A stretch of DNA of 64,000 bases from Limnomonas spitsbergensis. Lineage: Eukaryota > Chlorophyta > Chlorophyceae > Chlamydomonadales. A program made the position numbers and the translations under genes. Positions within the stretch are counted from its first letter, which is position 1. Every line of letters begins with the position of its first letter. The DNA is taken from assembly GCA_037349105.1 (NCBI GenBank), contig JAYJMM010000116.1:5952001-6016000 (forward strand), written 5' to 3'. Below are positions 25,739-38,800 of the stretch, in pieces. The notes under the pieces were generated by a model. The model saw nothing but the letters and a program-made list of their open reading frames with translations. It ran no database searches and was not told where the DNA came from.

Positions 25739-27099
25739 CTGCAAACACATAGGTACATGATTACTGAGTTGCAAATATGTCCAGCCTGCTGAGTGGAAAA
25801 GAGGCTGCCACCGCATCTCTGCGGCTTTCACTGCTTCATTGTAGCAGTTAAATAAGTACGGTAATAGGCGGAATCAGTCCCAAAGTGCCCTTTCCAAAGA
25901 ATCTTGATGCGGAATGGTTGAGAGGTCATCGCACATCATGAAGTGTGAACACAAATAGGCAGGTAGAGGATTCCCAACAAACAGAACCTTAAAAAACATA
26001 ATCTTGGTCCCATGCCTGGATGGCATCATTAACCCAATATTTTGACAGGCATCTTCTGATTTTGAGTCATCTTCAGAAATAAATGTCTGGCCAGCAGGCT
26101 TTTTGGAATAGTCCACCTGGGATACCCCTGGTCACGGATTTCAAACCTAGGCGGATATTCTAGAAGGATTCAGCAAGTAGGTCTGCGATAGAATCATCGA
26201 GCACACAGAAGGATGCCTTGTGTTCGCAAATATCATACCGGCACAGGTAGCTAAGAAATATTTCGGTATGATCTGATATGCATGGTACCCATACATATGA
26301 ATTTTGGAAATGTGCTGCAGTGCTGGCAGTGCTCCCCTTGCTTCTCGTTGTTTCTCTCACCGGCACTCAGGAAGGGGATTGAATGCCCGGCACCTGGAGG
26401 GCCTGGAGGAGAAAACAGCGAAGTGCGAGCAGTCTGTCCCGAATCATACAAATTGAGAGACAGAAGCAGCAAGCAGGCGGCCGGGAAGCAATCCTGCTAC
26501 ATCAGGTCATCAGCAACGGGATGTTTCAGGTGGGGAGGCCTCATTCAAGCTTCCATGTCATGGATTACTGACCACAATGAAATCAATACCAGACAATCAG
26601 TAAGGCAAACAAACTCTGGATCACCTCACTCACAGGAATAGAGGGGAAAGGCATGATAGAACACCTCACCACTCTGAGTACCTGTCTTCTTAGCAAGTTC
26701 TTACCCTAGTTCCACTGGCTTGGACACGGTGAAATTATCGATATCAGCGGCGAGGCATCATCACTGGGTCTGATCAGCACTTTAAGGACGAAGGGGGTGG
26801 GACGATTTATCGATCTATCATGGATCGATCCTCATATATACATCTATATTTCATACCGAATCCCGGAACACTTGAGCTAGACTGAGACAAGCCTTCACCG
26901 TTCATCACGACAGATACTCGTGACAGTTCGTAGCCTGTCAGCACGTGAAATCCTACCATGCACCGTGCCAGCACGGTCGATCAAGCACACGTGTACGTCT
27001 TGCGGTGATATCGAGGCCTGCTTGAAACGTGCCAATCAAACGACCAACCGTCAACCTCATCTCGGCTTGAGGTGAAGGTCACCCCGCATCTTTGGGGGT
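25739..27099. other. Upstream region of RDR-A, no clear gene
   Basis: About 1.4 kb of AT-moderate sequence. Apart from the possible exon at 26359-26396 I find no coding signal. It should hold the RDR-A promoter, but no core element stands out. Confidence 0.5.
26359..26396 (-). other. Possible further 5' exon of RDR-A
   Basis: A short island flanked by AG and GTGAGA reads AGHSIPFLSAG in an open frame. A partly similar island (ARHSRGHS) lies upstream of RDR-B at about 47119-47156, but there the frame meets a stop or needs another donor. Shared position and sequence suggest it was part of the duplicated unit. Whether it is coding is unresolved. Confidence 0.3.
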
Positions 27100-29130
27100 G
27101 ATTGTTAGGGCCCAAACAATTCCTTTTGTACCTCCCCCCCCTCCTCTTCCTTAAAGTTTCTTCTTTTCTCCCATTTGAACAATTGGACGCCCATGCGGCC
27201 AAGCCTTCTTGACTTTTTGTGCATGGCCCAGAGGTGTAACGTTATTGACTTACCGGTAGTTCAGTCTAAGCAAAAGAAAGGAGAATATGAAACAGATAAT
27301 CCAGATGCTTCCATATTTATTACAAGGCCCATAATGACCATGAAGGCATGTAATGGTGCACTTCCAGCCTGTTCGCTGTGGGCTCAAAACAAATATGTAC
27401 ACCAAGGAGCTCTTCAGCCTCTTCGTCCATGTGAACACACTAACATCCTTTTCCAGGAGGTGCGGCTGACCAGATTCACCCCACCTGGCACGGCCATGGG
27501 CCATCTGGGCGTCCCCAACCGCCAGTCACCCCTCATGGCTATACTTCAATCAAAGTGTATGCTGTATAGTGATGCGGATGACCTCTCCTTGCTAGCCCGC
27601 ACCCCATCAGGGCTGCAGCGCATGCTTGATGCCTTGCATGAATATGCGGCACATAAACAGCTTCAGGTCAATGTCAGTAAGACAGAGATCATGGAGTTTG
27701 GCAGCCGCTTAGCAGCGCAGCGCCGACAGCCAGCCCATGTTTGCGTTTACGGCCCTGACCGTACCGTGTTCAAGCGTGTCCAAGAATTCAAATTATTGGG
27801 CATCACTCAGCACGAAAGCGGCGGCATGAAGAGGGCCATGGAGGGTAGACAGGCGCCTTTGGCAGCTGCGCTGCACCGTGTTCGCCGCATGGCAGCCAAG
27901 GTGGGCCTAATGCGCCATCTTCCAACCCGCATCAGGCTGTCAGCTGTGTACGCAGCGCCTGCGGCCAATTACGGCGACGTGGTGTGGGCCACCAGCCACC
28001 TTCGGCCGCGGCGATGTCTCTCCAGCAAAATGCAGTCCACCTTGCTTCAGCACCTACGCCAGGCTGCGGGGCTACCTGCATCAGCCGCCAGTTGGGGAGT
28101 CATGAGAGAGATGCAGCTCCAGCCACTACAGCGAGACTGGTGGCCCATATCCTCCGCTTCTACAATGCAGCGGTGGCACCAGAGGCACAGCAATACAGCC
28201 CTCTCATGGCTCAAGCCATGGCAGCAGATATGCAGCTTGCAATGAGCCAGGGCACTGGCGGCCGCACCTAGTGCTCTGATCTGCTGGGTGCATTAGAGGA
28301 GCTGGAGCGGGGGGCAGTCACCCCCACCTTGCGTGAGGCAGCAGCTGCCCTACAGCGCCTACCCGTCACAGAGGTGTTGGCACTCGTTGACGCAGCCTAC
28401 AAGCAAGCGCGGCTGGACGCAAGCGGCGGTGGGGACCCCAAGGACCCTACCACCGAGCACAGATCTGCGGCGACCTACCGCGCCTGGTTCCAGTCCACGG
28501 CGGGTGCCGAGCTGGCGCTAGCCAAGAGCCGCACTAGTCAGAAGGAGTGTGCTTGTGTGCGCATCAATTTGCGACTGCGGCTTGGCGCGATCAGCACTGC
28601 TGATACCCGAGGACGGCACAACGGTCAGCGGTGATAGGCACACTGCTGCCAGGAGCGGGGGTGGTCAGGTCCTCCGGGCGCTGCCACTAACTTCCACCAG
28701 TTGTACCAGGCTGAGCATGGGTGGGACGCACTTACTTTGGGGGACTGTGCTGTGGGCATTATTGAGGGTTAGTCTCCAGGGTTCCTGAGGCCGGTGTCGT
28801 TGGCCTCTCCGGCCTTCTCTTTTGGTCCTTTTTTTTTGCCCCCTTTTTAGTTTATTCTCTTCATTCTGATCAGTGGGGCGCCCTCGCGGCCAAGCAGGGG
28901 TGGGATACGCTTGCTTTTCTGGACTTATCTTTTTTGTAGAGGCTTTGTTGAGGGTTAGTCTCTAGTGGTACTCAGGTATTGGACTTGGCCTTCGTTGCCT
29001 TCCCGGCCTCTCCTTTTGTTACTTTCCCCCTCTTTTCCTTTTAGTTCCTTCTTTGCTCCCTTTTGAACAGTTGGGCGCCCACGCGGCCGAGCTTTGAGCG
29101 GGCCCAGAGGTGTAACGTTCTTGACTTCAA
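27100..29130 (+). mobile_element. Decayed LINE-type retrotransposon, 3' part
   Basis: A plus-strand frame from about 27550 to 28245 matches the C-terminal half of a non-LTR reverse transcriptase: the catalytic YADD is changed to YSDADD by six extra bases near 27565, followed by LSLLARTPSGLQRMLDALHEY, NVSKTEIM and KLLGI. Near 28130 the frame breaks; the continuation lies in other frames to about 28550 (YKQARLDASGGGDPKD). The 3' tail has pyrimidine-rich stretches and a GGCGCCC-CGCGGCCAAGC motif near 27190, 28877 and 29070; two of these are followed by GGCCCAGAGGTGTAACGTT (about 27228 and 29101). The element is 5' truncated, frameshifted and has lost its active site, so it is dead. It sits between the two RDR genes. 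Confidence 0.75.
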
Positions 29131-29886
29131 TCAAAGACCCATCAGCCGGCATGCGGTCATCGTGATGCAACTTTCTGCTTGGCCATGTGGCATGCATTGG
29201 GTCAAGATCAGCATGTGGTAAACGTCTGGACACCTCCACACCCCGGGTGCCAAAGCAAAACGAGACCCACAGCAAATGCATCCTCCCTGAGCAGTCTCAG
29301 ATGTCGTGGCAGAGGACGGTGCAAGTGCCGCACACTCACCAGGGGTGCAATTACCTGTGGTGCACTCATCTTTTATGACGCATGTGCCAGAGGGTTTGTA
29401 CTACCCATGCACATCTGCTCTGTCATTAGTACCGGGAAGGATCCAACAAGGGGATACCTAATAGCTTGATAAATGCAGTTTTGGAGGCACGGCAACGGGG
29501 GTCATACTGACACGTCATCACTGCAGGCGAAATCCACTTACTTATGGGCAAGTGGATGCCTGATTGAGGTCAATAGGGGATACCAGGCCCCAGCTATTAA
29601 TATATGACCTGCTTTTAGTGCCTGAAGCATTCCGTGGGTGTAAGACCTATGGGTCCTCCAGGCACTCAAGGGACTACTGAAAACATAGATGAAATTGACA
29701 AATCCTAGGGATGGATGGGAGGACCAATGGAAAGCTTCTGAAGTGAATCTGCGGACAAGGAACAGTGTGCCCTAAAGCGAAAGTAACTCAATCCCACCGA
29801 CACAGATTCTTTCCATGCGCCCCTGTCCACCGCACACTGCACATCATGCTTTCCTGCCAAAACACCAAACTGATGCAGCTCTGGTT
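29131..29886. other. 3' flank of RDR-B
   Basis: About 750 bp between the LINE remnant and the RDR-B stop codon. The part nearest RDR-B (about 29820-29886) still resembles the end of the RDR-A last exon out of frame, so the RDR-B stop at 29887 cuts off a tail retained in A. Nothing else recognisable. Confidence 0.5.
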
Positions 29887-32800
29887 CTATGACACCAGTG
29901 ACACCAGCGCCTGCAGCTCTCTTGCCACCACCCACTGCACACACAGCTGCAGCTGCACATTCAGTGCACCCTCCCTGTCATCCTCATCATCGTCCTCCTC
30001 CCTCTCAACCGCCGTGTGGTGAGCAGAGGCAGGCCTAGACAGACCCCGGATAGACACGGAGAGGTAGGCGCACGCAAGCTGCAGGCGAGGATGAATAGAG
30101 GCTACCGCTGCTGCTGATCCTCCGGTTGACGGCAGCGGCATGCTCGCATCCACTAGCCGCTCCAAGTCACGGAGATGAAGCTCTGCCTCTGCAGCGGTTG
30201 CGCGGCTAGGGTGCAGTCCAGTAGCACTGCCACCACCCTGCGCCACCCTGGCCTCCTCAGAAGGTGGCACTGCCTGGCCATGCAGTCGAAGGACCGTGGA
30301 TAGGAAAGTGTGTCGAGAGCGTCCGAACATGGAGTTCAGCTCCAGTTGCAGTTGATCCTTCTGCTCGAACAACTGAGACAAGCCAGTGCGGCAGCAACAA
30401 TCGTGACCATGAAACCAGTAGCATATCATTCGGAAATTATGATGTTATGAACATGAACTGGGGATGTAGGTGTACTTCCCATGGTATGCACACTTGTGGG
30501 GTGTCCCAAGTAAAGGCCGGAAATCCAAACGCAATTGAATCAGTAGAGCGATAGATCCTAGTACATGAAACATGGCAATGTGTAGCAAGCAGTGCATGGT
30601 GTGAGTCCCTCCTGGAAGTACCTGATGCTTTTGGTAGCCTTGTTGTAGCCGCGAGGGGCAGCATGTGACCAGCTCGCCTGCAAGGCAGCAGGTCTCAAGC
30701 TTGACACACCAAACATAACATAATGCTAAGATAAAGCCATGACCTCTAACCTTCATGCCTGTTGGACCGTCATATCTGTCAAACCTTATCCAGCATCCAG
30801 CGGAAATGGCTATGATAAAAATGCACAATTGTCGTGTGACCCAGACAATGCTCACGCAGCAACGCTGTTAAAATTTAAGCTTCGACATTATAAGTACCGG
30901 TAAGAAAAGTTTAGAATGGGGGGGAGGTCAAACCCCAAAATTTTCAAGCCACATGCATGCACCCACCAACTGTATCCACGTGCCAGAAGTTCATGAGGGC
31001 AAGGACCTCGCGCTCCATCAGCTTAGCTGCCTCCTCAGCCTCCTCCATGAAAGCCGCCCAGTTTGGCAGGGCTTGGCCCCATGCGACCAAAAGCCCAAGG
31101 CCCGCGGCCAAGGCCTGGCAGCTGGCAGCGCCCAAGGCATCATCCCCCCCCTGCTCCTTCCACTGTAGATCCTGCAGCATGCTGCTGACCGGGTGCTCCA
31201 ACACACGATCATACATGCAGCCAGGGATGGAGGTGGACTTGTACGACATTTTCCCCTTTCTCTCCATCCAGTGGGGGTACTCTTTAGGAACCTGAAAGGC
31301 AGGTCATTACAGAATTGCGACAGCTAGTGTTGCGGGAGGCGTGAGGGACTGGGGCAGATGACGGTATGACACACATTCCTGAGGTCCCCAGACAAACTAA
31401 TTTAAGTATGCGGAGGACAACAGCAAGTGAGAAACTCCTGGGTCATTTGCGTCATTGGGGAATGAGCTTCACGAGCTTGAGAGGGCACAATGCGTGAGGT
31501 GCGAGAGGCAGATTGTGAGCCTCCTCACAAATTTGTCGCAGGCATTGCAAGCAAAATCCACAGCTGGCTTGTAGCCCTGAAGGGTTGCAGTCTATACCTA
31601 TGATTGCGACTGGAGCTTATTTGTATAGCTTTCCTACCAGTTTTCTCTGTCTGGCCCATTCAAAAAAAGTTGAGGGTGGTAGCGGTAATGTTAGAATCAC
31701 AAATAGATGCAGGTGCAGCCTGGCAAGAAGAACAGGCCTAGGCTGTGACAGTCCACCCTTAAGTGGAACCTGGAAAAAACTTGTTCAGCTCTTGAAGAAA
31801 AAAAAACGTGCAATAAGTACCGGTGCTCATACCAGATTCTTGATGCGCATGTGATCAGCCGGGATGCCTGTCTTCGCAAAGTCAACAGCTGTGGAGTGTT
31901 CCTTTGCCAGTTGCTCACACTCATCGCACTCAACCCCCTGGAGGAAGTGGAAGAAATGCTGAAATCAGCAAATGTACAGGAGATGGTAAACCAGTCAGGC
32001 ACATTCCACCAAGGAAACTGGAAATCATGAGTTTATAGATATAAGGGCATTGAGTGCTTCTCTTCACACACAACAAAGTGGCTGTATCCGTGCAACACAG
32101 CATCATTACATTTGTAATTTTAAAAATTAGATGGACACTAACTAGAAGATGATTAAATCCAGACCCCTGATTCAGACCCAAGATCCAGACCCATGAATTT
32201 ATGATCCAGACTAAGGCATGAATAAGTGTCAGGCTTGTTTGTAAAAAATAGAGAAACAAGGCATGGACACAATTGTTTTGTATGGGTTCAAGTCCATGAC
32301 CTGGATGGGATACCGCCACAGCAGCATCAAGCAAACGCACCAAATCCAGCCTGATGGTGAATTGGTGATTCAGGCCGGAAAGGATTAACGGTGACAAGTA
32401 ATCAGAGGTGCTGCTGCGCAGCACGAAAAACGGCAGAGCAGTCGGGCATGTGACTTTTGAGAGGGCAGGTGCGCACGGGGTCAACTGGACCCCATGCTAA
32501 CCCCGCCATCGCCATGTTGCAGGATTTCAAAATATTTGTCACAACTCTATCGCTGGCAAAGTGCGAGTTTTTATTGATGCGTATCGAATTGCGCATAGAG
32601 AAGCGAAGCTGCAGCTGTCGGCCTGTCGCGTGACACCAGGGGACAGCGTGACAACACCTTGCGTCATCCGCTCTGAGATCCAGCTTATGTAGCTGAGTTT
32701 CTCATTTCTGCACCTCGGCCTTTGAGGTCTGCAAGGAATAACCTTTATAAATATAGCCGGTTGATTTGCGCTGTAGCGCGTTAAGTTTCCGGGACGTTCC

Positions 32801-35800
32801 AGAAACATCGGGCTGACGGACGGACGGACGCGGACGGACGGACGGACGGACGGATACGGGGTGCCTCTGGGGGCTTCGCCCCCGCGACCTTCGGCCGCCT
32901 GCCAGTGGGGGGGCTCTGCCGAAAATGTTTTGGTGCTGGTGATTACAGGTGCATGATTTGTGCAAACATCTCATCACATATTGGTATTTGCTGTGCACAC
33001 ACTCTCCCAGTAATTCTGATGTCAAGCTCTTATCTCAAACACTTATACTCGACACCGTATGTAATCACAAGGAGACCGGGAATTGAAATATGTGTTCATC
33101 AGCCCTACCCTTGCCCTACCTTCTTGTCAGCATGTGCGATCAACCAGGTAGAGATCTGACCCAGGTTGTTGTTCTTGATGTGGTCAACAAAGTGGTCAAC
33201 AATGTGTGACACAGTCACGGAGGATACCTGAGGTGGCAAGGAAAACAAATCCAAATTCAAATGAATCCAAACAGGATCTGACAATCCTGATACTGCCAAA
33301 AGCTGTTGCTGCCCACTGTGTACCCGTCAGAACATCGTCTCTTGCTGTCTCTGCGCACTTCCCGATTCATTGTTGCAAAATGCTTTGAGCTACCGCTGAC
33401 TGACCGCAATGAACTAGGTACCGTAGGCAAAAAGCGACAAAAGTGCGATGCTGTAAATTACACAGTTTCCTCGGCAGCAGGCCCATTCAACAGGACAGAT
33501 AGACAAACAGACAGACACGTGGTGAAACCTGGGGTGCAGCCCTAGTGACTTGAAGTTGCCAGGGGGGCTCCGCTGACAACTGCCAGACCACTGCGACCTG
33601 GGCCTCCATGACCATATCTTCTTACAGACAGGCCCGCCAAACCACTGAACAGATACCAGTCATTTATCTCTTGTCCCACTCTGGGCTGTCCCAGCTATCT
33701 CAGGCTTCCTCCTTGAAGCCAGGGGACGGACAATCATCCAAAATACTTACACATTTTGATACCCCACCTGAAAACACGGTCACTCTTTTATAACCATACA
33801 CACAAATCTGCCTTTCTGATTAGAATGACTCACAGATGGAGGGGCAGTAAAGGCCGTGTAATCCATGGCGTTAGCGTTCCACCTTGAAGGCCATACCAGG
33901 TCCTGGTCCCAGATCACCTGAAACGAGTCTCCGTCCTGGAAGAAACAAATATAGAGATAAGGGGAAGCAACCATATGATTGTATGTCAACACAAGCTTTA
34001 ATTTCTTCCAAACTCCGCACCAGATCCGAGCCTGACAGCATGTTGGGGAGCGGCCTGCTGCCCTTCTGGCTGAAGACCACAACGTTCACATAGGCATTGC
34101 GCAGCCTTGCATCATCAACAGCCTAAAACCAGAGAAGCACAGGAGATTGTAAGATAGAGAGACGCACAGTCAAATGAGGAATATGGCATGCTGCAATGCT
34201 CATACTTAAACATGCTGATCCTGACAGCCTGGCTGATGTTCATTTAACCTTCGAGTCCACTTCCACTGCCATCAAGTCATTTCAAAGTTGTTTCGAAAGG
34301 ACATGCAGGTGCCATACTTAACCACCACAGGCCCTTGATAGCAAAAACAGTCTGGGATCTGAATACATCAACAATAGGCAGCCCAAGGATTACCCAAGGG
34401 CATGGATTGAGAGATCCTCCTATTTACTTCAAACTGGGCTGTCCTGTTGTGTACAGCATCTCTCACCTCCACCAGTCGCACATCTCCCCTGTGGGCCACC
34501 GGGTGCTTTGCGATGACCACCGTCCCTGTGATAGTGCGCCGGACAACTGGGACAGAGGGATCCAACGGCCTGGCAGTCTGTTGATGAGGGGCAGCAGAGG
34601 AGTGTGAGATGATGCAAACCCTTATACCACAGAGACAAGGTTTGATACTAGTTGATTGACTCCTAGCAGAGGGGGTGTCAGTGGCGAGATCCATGCATTT
34701 TGGCAAATACTGAAATTATCAATTGATTATTGCAGCCTTTACAAGCAAACCAAGATCACTGCTAGTTTTAGCGCTTCACCAACAATGAAGGTGCATCATG
34801 TCGTACAGTCAAAGGGGCTAGGTGTAGTTAACCCTACTGCATGGGCCACCGGCTGTAGGCCGGTAAAAGTTTGTCTCCATCTGCTCAGCGGTGGCAGCCC
34901 AACCTTCCCCCAAAGGTGGCATGCACTAACATAAACACTGACTAAGAGACCGAGGTACTTCAGAATATTATGAAGTGGCAGTCTGGGTAAAAGGGGCAAT
35001 CAGGTCATTAAGAAATGAAGTTGAACTCATGTCTAGCATCGTTTTTGTCCCAGATAAGAATCAATGTCAATAAGACAAGTAAATCATAGTCACCGGAGTC
35101 AGGTAAACCCTGAACGCTGGCATACAGAATTTCCAAGAATCGACAGAGACAAGCAAGTCGAATGGCTCAACATTTCTATCTGGTATACAGGGGGTGACAG
35201 TCATACATCACGCCGGGCATTTATCACCTGGAGGAAGATCTGCCCCTCCTCGAGGATTCCATACTCGTCCAGCACACCCATCAGCGTGACTCCCTCCGCC
35301 ACCAGCAGACGCGCCTTCTGCCTCAGATCTGTCACCTGTGGATGGGCAATCATTGTGAAATCATATTCAAATCCAGACAACATGTGAATTGCCAGTGCTT
35401 GATGCATCCTGCCAATGCTGTTTCAGATCACATGCATTGCGTGTTTCATCATTTGCCTCCAATTTGGTTACGTTTTTCTTCATAAAATTCAAATGCTAAT
35501 CACGGATGACTCTGCCTCCTCCAGCTCCTCAGCCCTGGACAACGGCAAGGAATGCCCTCAATAAATATTATTTCATTTCCCATTTTCTGTTTTTTCAAAT
35601 TTTACAGAAGGAGCCTGGAGTCAGAAAATTCAATAAATCCTGCAAGCTCCCCGACTTGCCTGCCATTTTACTACAGCCCGGAGGGAGCTGACCATGAGGG
35701 GGTCGAAGGGCAAGCCCAGCTTCACGGCTACTGTCAGCATATGTAGCATGCAGCTGTGACTCCCGCACTCCACACCCCCGATGTTTGGGAGCATGCTTAA

Positions 35801-38800
35801 TGCAGTGCTTGGGCTACAACACACACTCAAGCAGGGATGAAGTCAGTTAAAATAATAACATCCAGATTCGTTAGTCATGTAGAAAGTACTTGCTTTTCTC
35901 GTGATTTTCTGGTATTTCACGGCCACTGTTAATCCGCGACTGCTTCACTGCAAGCTAACTTTGATACTCAGGCTGAATTGCCCCAAAGCCGACTGAAACA
36001 CAGACAAATTGTAGTATCTAAAAACCCCTGAAACACTGCAAATTTAACTCCGTCATTGATGAATGTTTTTCAAATGCTCTCAGCATTCGTGTTGCTCTCA
36101 GCATTTGCGTTACGTCAAATGACTCCAGCGTCCTCAAGTGTCATAACCGAGACTCCTTACTACATAGGTCTCTCTCCTTGGCCATATGAATCACAAGCAA
36201 CCCCTGGAACAAACCAGCCTGAGGGGGGCAATGTTAGATGTGGCCGTCTCACCTCTCACACAAACGGGCCAGGGAGTCCAGCATCGCATCCAGCTTGCGC
36301 ATGAAGGTCTGAGAGGAGGCGAGTTAGGGCAGCACAGCGGCACGTACTGGGGCAAAGGTATTTTGAGTAACACAGGCCAGAAACACGCTAAAACAGACAC
36401 ATTGATTGATCGAAAAGAAGGGGACCTTCGTGACATTGGCCAACTGATGGCATATCCTGTGGCTCCCGCTGGAGTGCGGGGCGCGATAATGAACTGGATT
36501 GCCACAGAAATTACGTCAAGTCACATGCCGGTAAAATGAAACGAAATGAATAAATGTATGAACTCCATGTACCAGTATATTACACAATGTGACCATTACA
36601 ATATGTCATTCAATTACCATCACACTATTCCAAATCCACCCTGTTTTGGGGGTACACGCACTTGCGGGGGCACACCATGGTAGTCCAGCATGATGATGAC
36701 TTGGCGGTTCAGGTAGGCCGGTATCCAAGCTGCCACAGTGCACACCTGCAGCCGTTGAACAGATGAATTCATACAGACAGAAGCCGGGCTATCTAATAAA
36801 GCCGGGTCCAAACAGCCTGCGGGCCTTGTCTCTGATGAAGTTACGACGCTGTCACCACCAGAGAAGCGCAACCCTTCAGGCCTTAAGATTGATGAAGCAA
36901 CCTAAAATAAGTCTTGACGATCTGGCAGCTTTGCCCTGACGACCTATCAACAGCCATTTTTGTTGAGCCCACAGGTTTGCATCAAAGCCAATTAAATACT
37001 GACACTAAGAGGTCCGTGGTGGCACCCTGGAACCAACCTTTGTCCCCAGCCCCAGAGATCCGCTTTCTCCTGGCCCACCTCGAGGCAAGCATGTGCGCTC
37101 ATGAATTTGGTCATGCTTGGCCTGAGGTTGATCTGCCGTCCAGATAGTTCCGGAAGCACCGACAGCACACCCTTGCTGCCTCCAATGCGGACCTGACAAG
37201 AAATGCAGACACATCTCACTGGCCATGGAATGATTTGGTTACAAATAGTGAATTTAAATAATGTTGGAGCCTGGCATGAATTAGGTGTTGGACAAAATAA
37301 TGAATCACTACAGCAGCAGGCAACATGCATTATGAACATTGAACAAGGGAGCTGGATTGCATGATAGTAAAGGCATCTATCATGCACAGCAGTATGAGAA
37401 ACAGAGCTGCAACAGACATGCCCATTGTCTACAATACCGTACTGCACAGCTGGTAAAGCAGCATTCTTGCATTCTTGCCTGCTTAGTGGGCAAAGCACAA
37501 CAGCAACGGGCATGTCCATTGTTCAGGCAAACACAAATCGTCCGTACAAATAACAATGCCAGCCGTGTACTGATGATTCCGAGGCAGAGCCGAAGGCACA
37601 GCTTTTACACACAGCACCTTGATTCTGAACCTGCTGACTGCTGTACCTGCACCGCGCTGATGTTGTCGTAGTTGCTGACGAAGGGGACCTTTGCCAGCAT
37701 CTCCCTCATGAGCAGGGGAGAGATGCGACCCACGCCATCGCTGAAGCAGAAGCCATTGCGCTCCACATCGAAAATGCGAACCTGCACAAATGAAGAGGTA
37801 GTGGTCAAGGCACAGTACAAAAGCTTGATGCTCCTTCGCCGAAATTAATGTTGCCAGTGAAGTTTGCACTTGTGAGGTGTATTGTCTTGCTGCCAACGCC
37901 TGAAAGCTGGAGTATCTCTAAAGGACAGGCATATAGGCTTCGTCCAGCCCTGCCCGCATGCTGTTTTGAATTGGTCAGGGTTCATGTCATGAATCATCCT
38001 CTGGTCTTACAGGCTTGCTGCATAAACCCAGCCGGGTGACCAAGTAGTTTGCACTTTGTATCCTGGAGGATCAGTGATGTGATTCCTCTGAATGATGTCA
38101 CGATACCTAAATCAATTATGCGCTTAACTGCACGCACTTCGTCGCTGCCGAGTTTGATCTGCTGCGTGCTCAAAAACTGGCCTGGGCAATTGGGTAATAG
38201 GACTCACCTCCTCATGCCGCTGGATCTGCACCGTTTGAACAGCAGCAGAGAAGCACTGCCCCAGGCGAGCGGCGCACTTGGCAGGCACCTGCAGGCAAGG
38301 TAATCCATGCTAAAACCAGGGGCTGACTAGGGTATAATGTTAATGATTGCACTGGCTGGCACTTTGGAAAACGGCTTTGGGGTAAATTTTATGCCTTCAT
38401 GCTGTGGGACTATTAATTACCAAAAGCTGCAACGAAAGGGCAAATATGCGCATTGGCTTAGGGCTTACTATGAACGGCAAATGTTTGAAGATGACCAATC
38501 TCAGACATTTGATTGACATATCACTGCTTCTCATTACCAGACAACGTATGTAGACGTTATGGTAGTACAGCATCATTCCATTAAGCTACCATTTGTTGGG
38601 ATATAATGCATGCCTCACCCTGATTTTGGTGAGGGCATCACCCATCCACATCCTCAATTCATCAGCTAGTGCGGTGATTAGCCAAGGTCTATTCAGCTCT
38701 TGACGCTGGTCATTATGATATATACATGATTTTGAGCGCAGTCGAGTGTCACCCTATCCACATTACTCCACCCCTAATCACAACAATTGCAATTTGCTGG

